Shown one piece after another: positions 1 through 10,494 of a DNA stretch of 64,000 nt. Source of the DNA: Phytophthora sp. 'mugwort' (taxonomy: Eukaryota > Oomycota > Peronosporomycetes > Peronosporales > Peronosporaceae); contig JAUCEF010000004.1 in assembly GCA_033558025.1 (NCBI GenBank), positions 2,542,001 to 2,606,000 on the forward strand, read 5' to 3'. A program made the position numbers and the translations under genes. The first letter of the stretch is position 1, and each line of letters begins with the position of its first letter. The notes beneath the pieces were generated by a model. That model did not search any database. It saw only the letters and a program-made list of their open reading frames with translations, and had not been told where the DNA came from.

Positions 1-11
1 ATAATCCTTGG

Positions 12-986
12 TTGCTTCGAGAATATTTACCTCCGGCAATATCGAAGCTGAATAAGCAATACGATTGGATACTACCTCGACCTATTTGGCGGTATCGTCG
101 GATCAAAGCCAAAACCAGAGACGGCACGCCGATGCCGAGTCTGACGGAGGATCCGCTTGCTACGGCGGAAGCGTTGACTCGTATGAATCTTAGCTGGCCT
201 CAAACCTTTCAAGGTGTTATCGAATATCTTATCCAGGTTGTAAAATACTACAACGATAATCCTGACAAGATCAGAGAGCATCGATTCGGACCTCAGCTTC
301 AGGAAATCCACGATAGTTTGAGAAAGTTCAATATTATTATTCCGAGCGATGGTCGATCGATCGATATGAATCTTGAAATGAAACCAGCCGTAAGAGAGCG
401 GGGCCTTCATGGAGCCGGATACGTTAATAAAAAGCTCGTTGATAAGGATGGGAACCTGATCAAGTATCACTCCAACCGGGGCTATGATCTCACGTAGCTG
501 GAGGGCACCGGTACTTACTCAGCGCTGGCATACGAACGGACTGGGACCAAATTTGTCCATCTCTTGAAGCTCAACGAAATCTGTCCATCTTCCAAAGCTC
601 AACGAGGGTCTTCTAAAAGTAGTTTATCCCAATCGCTGGACCGTCGGAGCACAGCGCGAGATTAATAAGGATTTGTCGGAGCGGATCAAGACTCTGGTAT
701 TCGATGGCTCCATCAACCAGCAGCTCTATGAATCACTGCCCATGGATGCCAAACGAGTCATTTATGAGCTGCTTCGTATCACGCATACTCAGCACGCGCT
801 ACGCGATCCGACCAAGAATCCACGCGATGTACTCACGCAATAGTACCTGAAGCTGAAGGGAGAGTTCATGCTCGGGAACGATAATCCCGTCATGATTCGT
901 GAGCTCAGACGAGTGCTCGTGGATATGTACTCTGCAAAACTAATTTCTGACGATGAATTCAAAGAAGTTTCGCTCGCCATCGTATA
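12..986 (+). pseudogene. Large conserved Maverick protein, C-terminal part (copy A)
   Basis: The first open stretch (12-497) is followed, after stops and frame changes, by stretches up to a TAG at 984-986; another in-frame TAG sits at 841-843. Read piecewise, it matches the C-terminal half of the large minus-strand gene at 47762-50341 of copy B: shared landmarks are R-G-L-x-G-A-G near 395-415, a V-x-P-N-R motif near 620-635, and a final D-M-Y-(S/T)-x-(K/Q)-L-I-x-D-x-E-F segment at about 926-963. No function is recognised; its place beside the structural genes suggests a virion or assembly role (inference). The 5' part lies outside the window. Confidence 0.6.
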
Positions 987-991
987 GCAAT

Positions 992-1159
992 ATGGTTATG
1001 CTCATCAACACTCGACTAATCGACACCCGCAACGCGTACCAGCGCGAGGCCCAGAGCAACCTAACGGAGCTGAAAGCCCTCATGAAGAAACTCGTAGTTA
1101 AAATTCCACCCAAGAATGATTCCGTGATTAGGCCAACCAAATCGGGGACCAGCGTATGA
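992..1159 (+). pseudogene. Small companion gene of the large Maverick protein (copy A)
   Basis: A 55-codon open frame starts six bases after the stop of the preceding gene. It carries a segment N-L-T-E-L-K-A-L-M-K-K that matches N-V-A-E-L-K-A-I-M-K-N in the gene at 47399-47727 of copy B. Just past the TGA, reading on gives A-Y-N-E-P, matching A-Y-Q-P-K in the other copy, so the stop is probably premature. Function unknown. It is conserved next to the same neighbour in both elements, which argues that it is a real gene of the lineage rather than a chance frame. Confidence 0.5.
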
Positions 1160-1207
1160 GCTTACAATGAACCTTAAAAAACACGTGCATTCGCGCTATA
1201 AGGGTGA

Positions 1208-3543
1208 TCAAGACTTTTTTTTAATTGATCCAGTTCGGCCTTGAGCTCTTGGATCGCCTTGCATAGTATCGCCGCCAGCGATCCCTAGGTCAATGCCCAT
1301 TCCATCGTTAGCCATGCCTGTATCGGGGTTTATCGGACGACCCCGATCGCCACTAACAGGTATCGGACATGTATCCAACATCTCCTGGGCTATAAAACCA
1401 ATAGAGCGTCGATTATCCTTTTTCCAAGTGAAGGCGCGAAGGCGCATCGCAAGCACTGTATCTAAACCATATGGGATATCGTTTATATCCTTCTTGTAAT
1501 CTCTATCTGATCTAGTTGTATACGATCCTCCATGTATAGCAGCATACCCTGTCCATGTATAACTAGAATCACAAATGCCAATTCGGATAGTCGATGGATT
1601 GACATGATTTCCGATCGCGGGAGAATTCGATTGGATCCAATTCCAACGGTACATCGCCTTATCCGCGAGATTGCTTTTGACATGAATCTGCTCGTCAGCC
1701 CAAATTTGGCCACTAGCATGGATTGTGGCTTCTGGAGAGACCCGATCAACCGATAACCTATCTGATGTGTTTAGCATCATCCGATTGGTACCATTCACCA
1801 TCCATCTGACCGGATCAGCCGTATAGGTGCCCATTGAGACCCCAAATGTATCCGCGGCTCCCGCCGCGTTATCACCGACGATGATACCAAATTTGATTGG
1901 TGTAGCATTATCATTCCACACCTCCATGCTTCGCCGCCATGAACCAAATAGAGCACTATTGTTACCTACGATGAACAGACTCGTTGCAGACGACGCGTTT
2001 AATCCTAGGCGGCCATGATAGCTAATGCGTACTCGTTCATCAACCGATCCGTTTTGAGCATTAATGTTTTTTGTGGCGAATATCAGATTACCATCAGCTA
2101 CTGGGGCGGCAGCATCTCGCTCAAAGCAGATAGCTGGACCGGGTGAATATACAGTGGCCGCATCAGCAATGGCTGAATATAGAAAACCAATCTCATGCTC
2201 ATTCGTGTAGTAGAGTTATCTCTCTTGATCACGAGATCGTACTTGTCGAGCGTCTGCGTTCCTAAGAGAGATACAGTCGATTTTGACTTGAGTCGGAGAT
2301 TAGTAATTCCGCTAACGCCGGAAGCGCTATTCAGAACCAGGGCCTTGCTCGGTTCAGCTACTCCAGGACTCACTACGTTGATATCGGCAATCACCTGACC
2401 ATTAATATATAAGCTCGAACAGTTGAAAGCTCCATTGACGTCAAGCTTGTAGCTTGTGGATATTCCAATCTTATTGATCGAAATATTGCCTGACGCATCC
2501 ATCAGTAATCGATCAGAGTTTCCGTATCGCCAAAACTAGCATTTGGTGTGGTTGCACTCGAACTACCGCGAACCCCCTGCTCGATCTGATAGTAGCTGAC
2601 GATGTTCATAGAGGCTGAAGATGTCACATTATCATTTTGGATCACGAGAGCTTTGCTCGTGCTTCCTCCTGAAATCGAGAGGTATCGAAGACCAGTGATA
2701 CCACAACCAGCGTCCGCGACCAGAGCCTTGCTTGATTCAAACTCACCAAGCGTTGTCAGTGATAATCGAGGAACGAGCGATAGATCAGCTTGGGTACCGT
2801 TGACGTATAGAGTCGTGCAATTGAATGATCCGAACACATCGAGCTTACAGCTGTCGAAGCTCCACCAATTGATATGTTTCCCGATGCATTCATGAGCAAT
2901 CAATCGCTGTTACCATACCTAATGAAGAATCTATTCGCTACAGAGGCGTGAGCGGGCCCGCGTACTCCAATTTCGCATTGACAGAAGCTCACGATGTTTA
3001 TGGAGGCTGCAGATGCCGTATTATCGTTCTGTATTACGAGGGACTCGTTTGAGGAGCCTCCGCTAATCGAGCGGTAGTGGAGGCCAGATATGGCATACCC
3101 GGTATCACCGACTAGAGCCTTGCTTGGTTCGACTATATCTAAACCGGTCGACAACCGGCTGATATCGTAAGCAACATCATTCTGCTTGTACGAGATAGAA
3201 TCGATGCTGTTGAGAATCGAGACCTCATTGTTAGAATCCAATGTGATAGCCTTAGATTGTGTTGCTTGACCAGGCGAGAGGTCGACGCTTGAGCCATTGA
3301 GAATGAGTGATACACAATCGAGAGAATTGATACCTCCAATGTCTCGATTTGAGTCAACGACGAGAACTGACATGCGCGCTGCTTCTCTCAGAGAAATTCC
3401 AGAAATATAACTTAATCTATAATCAGTCTTGCTAAGAAATAGGGCGTCAGCCATCTCGAGGCTCAAAACGTCTGTTCCGCTCCATAGTAATTTGGATTCA
3501 AGATTGTTGATTCTTGCGATGGAGGACGAGCTGTAAATCGCAT
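1208..3543 (-). pseudogene. Fibre-like virion protein with S74 chaperone domain (copy A)
   Basis: Four long frames (3466-2900, 2903-2502, 2502-2098, 1927-1208) follow each other and together read as a long repetitive protein rich in Ser, Gly, Thr and Asn, with recurring I-S-G-(L/I)-x-x-(L/R) and S-K-A-L-V units. That pattern is typical of trimeric beta-structured fibres. The last ~100 residues carry S-D-R-D-Y-K-K-D-I, A-F-T-W-K-K and I-G-F-I-A-Q-E, the hallmarks of the peptidase S74 / endosialidase intramolecular chaperone, which trimerises and then self-cleaves phage and viral fibres. A likely ATG is at 3543-3541, followed by a frame change near 3470. It is transcribed divergently from the ATPase gene. 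Disrupted at several points. A host-attachment role is inferred from the family. Confidence 0.75.
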
Positions 3544-3593
3544 TACGACGGCTTGATTTATATACATCATCAATATACTTTTACAGCTCGCCG
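3544..3593. promoter_or_regulatory. Divergent AT-rich promoter, fibre / packaging ATPase (copy A)
   Basis: These 50 bp separate the probable ATG of the fibre gene from the ATG of the ATPase gene. They contain TTTATATACATC and CAATATACTT. Similar TATATA-type tracts occur shortly before most virion genes in both elements, and the same gene pair in copy B shares the palindrome ATCTATATAGAT. Promoter function is inferred. Confidence 0.4.
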
Positions 3594-4274
3594 ATGGCGA
3601 AGAAGATTGATAACTGGGGAGCAGCACTCCCAAAAGAATACCGTTCAGACTCTCTCGGTGACATCAAGGCGCTTGGAATCAAGAGACTATTTCGAGGAAT
3701 CATTCTTGCGCGCTCCAACGCGGGAAAGACCAGTCTCGTCTTTCGTATCGTTAAGAACAGCCCTAAAGGTTTTAGGCATCTACATATCATCGCCCGCAAC
3801 CCTGATCAAGAACTATACAATTATATGAAGGACAAATTGAATGGCTTCATGGCTGTATGAGCCATCACTCCACCGTCGGTTGATGATTTTCAGAAAGATT
3901 CCAGGGATGGCATCCAGCTCGTCATCATTGATGACTGCAGCTCGGATATATAAGAAGCTTCAGAAGGATCTCTTCAGCCGTCACTTCATCCGCGGTCGCC
4001 ACAAATGGTTCTAACACTCTTTCTGACGCATTCGTGGTTCAGCACGGACAAGTTTATTAGGCTCAACTCGAGTACCTCTGGATCCTCAAGGCGAACAGCA
4101 GACGAGACTTAAGAATGGTCATCAGCGACTTCAGTCTCCCATGAATTACGCTTGAGAAGCTAATTAGCGATTACAATGAAGCCATAAAGAAAAGGTCAAG
4201 CATTGCTGACCGACAATGTTAGAGGCGTATTGAGATATAATTTTAACGAACATGCAATTCGTTTCAGTGATTGA
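3594..4274 (+). pseudogene. DNA packaging ATPase, FtsK/HerA (A32-like) family, broken (copy A)
   Basis: The first 88 codons include a P-loop-like segment A-R-S-N-A-G-K-T-S at about 3708-3734. Its first glycine is replaced by alanine. A TGA at 3858-3860 ends this frame; further coding in other frames carries the Walker B region L-V-I-I-D-D near 3918 and a C-terminal R-Y-N-F-N segment close to the TGA at 4272-4274. The gene matches 44850-45537 of copy B throughout. Family knowledge: this ATPase drives genome packaging into capsids of adenovirus-like and virophage-like viruses. Several frameshifts make this copy non-functional. Confidence 0.75.
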
Positions 4275-4287
4275 ATATACAAAAATC

Positions 4288-5182
4288 ATGTCGAATAACA
4301 TTACCCTATCTACCCGCCATATCATTTCCAATGGATTCAACAATGCTCCGATACGAGTTCCCTGGCAGCTCTGTCGAGTTCGTCAATACCGAAATTGCTA
4401 TCCACAACATCAACATGTATAATTCTCAATTCAACATCGACTCCACTTCATATGGCAATAATTCTTTCAAGACTTTGATGCCAAAACAAAACCCGGCAAT
4501 GACTACTCGACGATCCAGATCGTACTTCGTGACGGATATTACAGCTTATGCCAATATCAATGCATATGTTCAAGCAGCGATGTTGAGCGCCGGAGCGTAC
4601 CTGATCAATGCTGATGGCGACAATGTGTTTTATTTTAATTTGTGAGAACCCTACATTCTACTCCTGTCAGGTTGATCTTTCGCCTGTACCGACGACCTTT
4701 CCTTCAGGCTGGTCTCGACCGCCTACTGGGCTATACTAGGACAGTGGCTCTGGACTACCGCTTGGGTTCTCGTACGTTCCCAAGATCGATATTAATAACG
4801 CCGAGTTCGGAAAGGTCATTGCATTCGAGCTTGGTACGCTCCCAACTCAGAGCTTATATACATTACAGTCGATCCTACCGCCAATCCCGCCGCAGATCAA
4901 TCCCGCATCAGCTATCAGCTTCGATGCTCGCTCGTTTCCAACCCCTACTGCACCCCTGATGATGTATTAACTACCTTCAACACAACAGGCACCACAATTG
5001 GTCAGCTTATGAGCTATCAACCTAACGAGTTCAGCTGGGCTGATATCCCGAATGGAAGCTACGCCTCGGTGGCACTGACGATTGTAGATCAGGACGAACG
5101 ATTTGGTCGACTGAACGATACGAACATGCCGATCAACTTGATTATTCGACAAAGAAAAGTAAAGCATTATATATATTTATAA
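4288..5182 (+). pseudogene. Minor capsid (penton-like) protein, broken (copy A)
   Basis: The probable ATG is at 4288. After an early frame change the sequence runs in the frame that is open to 4645 and carries Y-E-F-P-G-S and N-S-Q-F-N-I-D-S, matching Y-Q-F-P-G-S and N-S-E-Y-N-I-D-S in copy B (43947-44812). Later fragments keep Q-V-D-L-S-P and G-Q-L-M-S-Y-Q-P. The TAA at 5180-5182 overlaps the 3' end of the convergent gene at 5167-5754. Single-jelly-roll pentons normally sit next to the ATPase and major capsid genes in Polintons, and the position here fits. Assignment rests on context and on the conserved pair of copies, not on a decisive motif. Confidence 0.6.
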
Positions 5183-5754
5183 TCTAAAACTCCCCCTGAG
5201 CCACCAGAGCTCTTAGAGCTACCACTGCTCTTGCGCATCGCGCGGAATCGTGCCATCTTCGCCTTCATCTCCGGAGAACCCTTGGCGGGGATCAAGCGTC
5301 GCGAGGGCTTAGCCTCGGCAATTCCGACTCCTGTAAATTTCTTCAACGCTTGGCGAGCAACGTCGACGAGAACCGGATCGCGACCCATCGATGCTACGTA
5401 CGCAGAGCCCATGCCGGAGAGTCCGTCTGCGGCAGCCGATAGAGCAAGTTTGATTACTGGTTTCCAAGCACTCTTGTGGTCAGCCCAGATCTTTCTCCAT
5501 ACAGACGAACCTTGAAGACTTCCCCCAATAGTTTCCATTGGGTACTCAATCTCGTGCGGAGTAATACCGATGCGAACGTCTCTGTTAACCTTCTTAGCTT
5601 TCATAACCTTAGCGTACGATTCTGGGTGTAAATGCAGAGTTGCGCCAGAGCCAGCCAGATCAACTTTGGTCAGCTGCAGGTTGCCGGACTGGGCAGCCTT
5701 AGGGAGGTGAGCCGCTGGGATTGCATCGGAAACGGATAGTTCGTTGTAAAGCAT
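5167..5754 (-). CDS. Basic minor-virion-like protein with W-x-K-I-W segment (intact)
   Basis: This 195-residue frame is the only fully open virion-block gene in copy A. An N-terminal part contains G-S-G-A-T-L-H-L-H-P-E-S-Y-A, a block shared exactly with the gene at 43164-43910. A central S-S-V-W-R-K-I-W segment follows, then a hydrophobic stretch rich in Ala and Leu, and a basic tail rich in Lys, Arg, Ser and Gly. It lies between penton and protease. The Trp-containing amphipathic segment, the basic tail and the neighbours resemble in layout the membrane-active and core-associated minor proteins of adenoviruses (proteins VI and X), and family elements encode such precursors cut by the viral protease. 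That role is inference. The 22-bp gap to the protease gene suggests co-transcription. Confidence 0.7.
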   Translation of the reverse strand: MLYNELSVSDAIPAAHLPKAAQSGNLQLTKVDLAGSGATLHLHPESYAKVMKAKKVNRDVRIGITPHEIEYPMETIGGSLQGSSVWRKIWADHKSAWKPVIKLALSAAADGLSGMGSAYVASMGRDPVLVDVARQALKKFTGVGIAEAKPSRRLIPAKGSPEMKAKMARFRAMRKSSGSSKSSGGSGGVLDYKYI

Positions 5755-5776
5755 GATTGATATATTAGCTTGAAAG

Positions 5777-6160
5777 TTAAAAGCTCAAAAATAAAGTATC
5801 AATATTCAATTCCATAAACCTATCCATTAGGTGCATTTTTTGTGCTGACGACAGTATAGCCACAGGAGGCACCAGACTCCACAATTCAGCTGTGGAAGCT
5901 TGGATCTGCCTATAAAAATACGGGAGATTTTCTAACGCGGTCGGAGGTGGGACGCCCATGCTATCGAAGTAGCTACCATCACATACAGCAACCCAATGTC
6001 CGACTCCAAGGATTGTTCTAAGCAGTACCAGATGGTTTCTCTTCGCGGTGAGCGGGCGTTCGATCTCGGAAAGCTCGACTATGTCATCAATCCTTACTCC
6101 GATGCGCTTTATCAGCTCGATTAGATCGTGATCAGAGGTGACACCTTTGACTAGCTCCAT
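5777..6160 (-). pseudogene. Adenain-like cysteine protease, frameshifted (copy A)
   Basis: The open frame of 127 codons begins with M-E-L-V and shows T-S-D-H-D-L-I-E-L, the catalytic His context V-G-H-W and the Asp context S-Y-F-D-S-M-G. The Cys-containing segment N-C-G-V-W-C is still present but lies in another frame (about 5880-5900), so a frameshift near 5900 separates it from the rest. The copy B gene (42742-43125) carries the same three sites. Family knowledge: this Ulp1-fold protease matures capsid precursors in adenoviruses and Polintons. Transcribed away from the major capsid gene at 6206. Confidence 0.8.
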
Positions 6161-6205
6161 TAATTTTTTCTCACCAGACTATATCAGCCGCAATATACTT
6201 CCAGC

Positions 6206-7969
6206 CATGTCCGACACTACCCAATTAACGGACGCCTATCTACTGCAATCAGCCCTCAAATTTGAGGCACCCGTCAATGCATCGAAGGGTAAGTCCGTAT
6301 CAGTCATCTATGATGACAACCTGGGATCATACAACTCGGGATTGATCATGATTGATGCCACCTTGCAGCTAACAGGCTCGTAAGGATATACTAGCCTAAA
6401 GGATGGCTACCTTCTACTACCTTATGTTATCATTGCTAAGAGCACCGGCAGTGCTGACCTCAACAAGAGCACTATCTCTAGATTTGCGTGTGCGCTCAAT
6501 GTAACGTCACTAATGTCGTCGACTCTCTGACTGTCGAGCTCAACGGTAAAAACAATTGACACGGAATCTGAATACAAAGGCTTTTGGAACAACCTACGAG
6601 CGATGAGTGAACTTTCTCAGGATGCGGTGGCGAAGCATGGGGCAGACATGCATTTATATCCTGATACGTGGTCTGGCATCAACTTTAGTGGTTCTGCTTC
6701 AGCGACGGGCGATGGCTACTTAAACAACCAGATTGGTGTGACTTCGCCACACGACACAACGTTATCTCAGGCCCAGGAGCCATAGGCGTACAACAGTGGG
6801 TTCTTCAAACGTCTGACGAACACTCCCGCTCCCATCGTCTATACTGAGGCCAGTGGAACCTTCTCGTGGGCGTCGTTCGGTACTACAGCTACCAAACCGA
6901 TCCTTCAGCAGAACGGGCGAGTCGGATGTAACCTCGTTCGGCAACGACACAATTGTTGGTCGCTGGTTTCATATGCTAAAAATCAAGCTCGTAGATCTAC
7001 ACCCCATTTTTAAGGACATCGATCTTTGCGCTAATCCACAGCTAAAGCTCCGCTTGTATTAATGCTGTTACGGTTGCTCTATCTGGTACGACTTCGACTA
7101 TGAAGCTCGACTTGACCACGATGACCTCCGCCAGGCTGTTCCTATCATGATTGCCCCGGCTACAGCTGCTGCTAAGTCTGCGGCTAGTGACACGATCACT
7201 CCAGCCGCGCCAATGAACGATGTACTGACGACTGTCGGTTCTCAACTTTCATTCTCGTTCGGCCCAGTTGGCAGCGCATTCACGTCTACCAGCCAGGTTG
7301 GCGAGTATTTCCTATTCACAACCAACCGTTTAACGATCCCCTTCTATCTTACGTCTATCATCCAGAAGCCGGTAAAGACCGTTCGCTACCAGGCTGTTTC
7401 GCCCAGATGTTTCGCAAGGGCGCTGGTACGTCTCCTGCGTCGCCTACTGGCCAGTTAAATGCTCCTTTCGATCTCAACATTTCTGGATACAAGGAAAATG
7501 TCAAATACGTGGCTCTTATCCCGTTCGCTGAGACGAGCGCTGGCCACTTCGCCACCCAGCACGGCACGCCGCAGTACCAGTGTCCCTTCGATAGTGCTCC
7601 CTGGACTTGCATACCTGGGCTAGCATCCGTAATTTCCAGGTAACCATCGGTAACACAAACGTGTTCGATAAGAGCCAGGAGTATGATTTCGAATCCTCCG
7701 CCACGTTCAGCAAACTGGGAGCCATTATTGGAGATCTCAGTGGTGAGATCTCGAATGGATTGAGCCATTAATGGAGATCTCAGCGGTGAGATCTCGAATG
7801 GATTGGGGGTGACTCACAGCAGTGGTCGATGGCTCAACACATTCTCGTAGCTGACTGCTCGCATCTCACACAGAAGGAGGTGCTTCAAGCCATTCAGGTG
7901 TCGGGAATCAACGGCTCGGCGACCGGCATGGATCTGATCGTGCTCGTTATTTACGAGCGAGGAACTTGA
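6206..7969 (+). pseudogene. Double-jelly-roll major capsid protein, broken (copy A)
   Basis: The ATG at 6206 begins M-S-D-T-T-Q-L-T-D-A-Y-L-L-Q-S, matching M-S-E-T-Q-L-S-D-Q-Y-L-Y-Q-S in copy B (42694-41032). Matching segments continue throughout, for example L-H-P-I-F-K near 6998-7015, F-D-S-A-P-W-T near 7588-7608 and a final (M-D/N-M)-L-(I/V)-V-L/I-V near the TGA at 7967-7969. At least four stops or frame changes interrupt it, the first at 6381. The length, about 590 codons, fits the hexon-like capsid proteins of Polintons. A short tandem duplication at 7731-7803 further damages the 3' part. Confidence 0.8.
7731..7803 (+). repeat. Imperfect tandem duplication inside the copy A capsid gene
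   Basis: The segment beginning GGAGATCTCAGTGGTGAGAT and ending in GAATGGATTG is repeated about 38 bp later with one or two changes. Each unit itself holds a GAGATCTC palindrome. It looks like a slippage or repair event after the gene lost function, because copy B has no equivalent. Confidence 0.7.
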
Positions 7970-8091
7970 GATCGACCGTCTCACAGGAGAAGTTCATAGA
8001 ACTGATTGAACACCTCACGTTGAATGCTAATTAATTTATATATATATATATAATTAATAGAAATGATCAAGCTACCTATATATAGAGAATC

Positions 8092-8380
8092 ATGAGTACA
8101 TTAAAATTTGGAAAACATAAGTCAAAGACTGTTGAGGAGGTATATGCCTCTGATCCAGGATACTGCCGCTGGTTATCGAATCAAAAGAGTCTCGTTGAAG
8201 ACAGCAATGATATTGGCAAGTTCCTGGATCAGAAATCTAGCATTGATGATGAATCGCAATAAGACGATTAAACAGATCCAAACTATTGACCTTAATTACT
8301 TTGAATGGTTGAGTAAAAACGACTTTGTTAAGTCGAAGATTCCGAAGCTGAAGATTGAGGTCGATGAACTCCTGAAGTAA
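8092..8380 (+). pseudogene. DUF3820-like small protein with F-G-K-x-K module, broken (copy A)
   Basis: The ATG at 8092 opens with L-K-F-G-K-H-K and S-D-P-G-Y-C-R-W-L, matching the gene at 40586 of copy B. Stops follow at about 8260; the second module survives in another frame as K-Q-I-Q-T-I-D-L-N-Y-F-E-W-L and runs to the TAA at 8378-8380. The F/W-G-K-(Y/H)-(K/R) ... D-P-x-Y-x-x-W-L pattern is that of the DUF3820 / exodeoxyribonuclease X C-terminal-like family; its function in these elements is unknown. A TATATATAGAG tract lies just before the ATG. Here the gene runs in the same direction as the capsid gene, while in copy B the two converge. Confidence 0.65.
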
Positions 8381-10494
8381 GCGTGTTGATATTTTTTTAT
8401 TTAATTCAGCACATATTGTTCCTCTGGATATGAGGGTTCGAGAATATTTGGTGATTGTGTCAGATGCTATGAAATTCTCGAAAATAGCTCATATGAATAG
8501 CAATAGGAATGGTGCTCTGTCTCTTCCACAGCGAAGGGTTAAACTTTGTGTGTAATGGTATAGACGGGGCTCTTGGGCGGGTTTATGTTCGATGTTTCAA
8601 GAAACGTCCAGTGATACGGTTCTTTACTACTTATCCACAACTTATACACACGTTAATCTAAACAGCGGAAACGATGGACAAGAACATATTAATAAGAAAT
8701 TAACCCAATGCCCAACCCATATCGGTTCGATGACCATCGGCCACCCGTCTGATATCCAACTGACACCCATCCGAATCCTATCTGTCGCCCATCTGACAGC
8801 CAGCTCAGAATTGAGCGTACCTGAGCGTCGCATTTAAAAGCTCTTGAGTGTTTTCGCTTCCTCTTTCCGTGTCCGCGCGACTTGTACTTCCCTGCGTGGC
8901 TACATACGTAGGTCTTCCCATAATATATCCACGCATTCGGCACTAGAGGTTGCTTGGATTTATGTTTGCGCGGATCCTGTTGTTCCTCTGCGCCACTTTG
9001 TTGTTCCTACGCACGCGAAACTCTTGATGACACAAACATAGCAACGATAACACTAGTTTCGCAACAATGTAGTCAGTATAAGAATGCTTACCTGATGTGT
9101 GGCCTGTGTGTACTCTCATAGATACAGATCTAGATCTTCCCAAGAACCGAACTCCGTGATGTCTGACGGGGGGCGCCAATGTAGAGGAACTGCTGTCGCC
9201 TGAAGGATCAACCACACTGTAGGGGTGGTCCGCTGGAGCTAACCTTCTTTTCTTGGACGTAATGCTGACTGCAGTGCACGAGTAGGAGAGAGTCGCCGTC
9301 CTCCGCAGACTCGATCCATTCTTCGTCGCTGGACACTGCGGACTGGAGATCCAGCACTTCACTGCCTGCGCTACCGGCGTCGACGGCAGGAGGGCGCCAT
9401 TCTGCGCGTCCCGACGATCTCCATCTGTTGATTTCCCCCTTTCGAAACAGGTATATCCGTTATACTCGTATACGCTGGTCGGATAGCAACAACCCTTACC
9501 CTAACAACAGCTGCAAATCTACTCGCGATTGAACGACGCTCAGCTGGGTGCAGCAAGCACTCTCTTTGAGTTGCGCTCAGCATCGAACCCCATTACATCT
9601 AGTTTTTCATTGTTGTTAGCCGTCTCACTGCAGTCATCTGACTGCAGCAATTCAACTGTGGTGCATACTCATGGACAACTGTGCGCTCATGGTCCACAAA
9701 AACTACACTCAATTCGAGCACTGCGTCGCAACTGCTAGAGATTCCTCTCCCAAGCTTCGTGTGGCTACTTGTATATCGATTGCCGCCAGTGAATCAGCGA
9801 CTCTCTGCCCCTTGTTGCAGACAAATGGCACTGGGAAAGAGAGACTGTAACCACGCTCTCGCTCGTCTTGGTGGCGCGCAAAAGAGGCGAGCAAAATATC
9901 TGCCGAGCTATCGACATCGAGTTCACATGGCCCGCCACAATATCAGCAGTTCATATTCTGCGAGATCCTTTCGTCGAGGGGTTCGGGCTGTCAACCGCAG
10001 CGCTGCTGGTGTCGACTGGTTGGACGACTTGCGTTTCCTGGTGAGCTCGCCGTGTTGCTGTTGGTGGTCACTCTTTCGGTTGTCAAATACAAATGGGTAC
10101 CTTTTTCCAACACGCGGGGCTACAAACGTCATTGTTTTGGCTCCCGCGAAGATTCTACCATTCTTGCGCGTACTATTGGGTGGGATCTTGCCCACTACAC
10201 TCGGAAACGCCGTTGAGACCGCACAAGGCCATCAGTCGGACGTGCGCACCGCCTGCCGCTGCTCGAAGCGCCGCTGCCACCGCCATCGCTGACAAGCATC
10301 TCGCCGCGCGCCCCCTTCTTGCGCTCATAGCGCTCTTTCTCTGCCTGCGACTTCCACGAGATTTGAGTCAAATCGTTTGACAGCCAGACGGAGCGAGCAG
10401 GTGCAGCCTCCGGCAGACACTCGCGCTTTTGCTCCCCATCCGTTGGCCCCATCTTCGGCGCGAGAGCGTTTTAGACTGCGACGCGCGGAGCTGA
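8381..10494. other. Intergenic stretch between copy A and the GARP gene
   Basis: No convincing gene was found in these 2.1 kb. The several 60-200-codon frames are uninterrupted by chance in GC-rich DNA and show no family motif. A minus-strand frame of about 139 codons (9362-8943) has a somewhat protein-like composition and might be a transposon remnant. An inverted repeat GCGAAACT / AGTTTCGC lies at about 9015-9062. The last few hundred bases probably carry the promoter and 5' leader of the GARP gene. Confidence 0.4.

Larger units (their letters stand above)
1..8380. mobile_element. Decayed Maverick/Polinton, copy A (left end outside window)
   Basis: This block holds nine genes that match, one for one, the genes of the second element at 40324-59134, in inverted order: large unknown protein, small companion, S74 fibre, packaging ATPase, penton, basic minor-virion-like protein, protease, major capsid, DUF3820-like. 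Eight of the nine are broken by stops or frameshifts; only the gene at 5167-5754 is open throughout. The right limit is set at the end of the last recognisable gene. No copy of the terminal inverted repeat of copy B was found between 8381 and 9100, so the true end is unknown. The integrase and polymerase genes would lie left of base 1. Family assignment follows from the capsid, protease and ATPase set known for Polintons; the protein differences from copy B point to a separate lineage. Confidence 0.85.

Noticed and set aside
72..470. 132-codon minus-strand frame in the first gene of copy A
   Set aside because: It lies entirely opposite the plus-strand coding stretch that matches copy B, so it is a shadow.
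8381..9100. Terminal inverted repeat of copy A
   Set aside because: Searched by eye for the TTACGTGTACG tip and its complement; only unrelated words were found.
8943..9362. Possible retrotransposon gag/pol remnant on the minus strand
   Set aside because: Composition looks slightly protein-like, but no catalytic or zinc motif of a retroelement is visible.
9681..10292. 203-codon plus-strand frame upstream of the GARP gene
   Set aside because: No domain, poor composition and overlap with other equally long frames; likely chance in GC-rich DNA.
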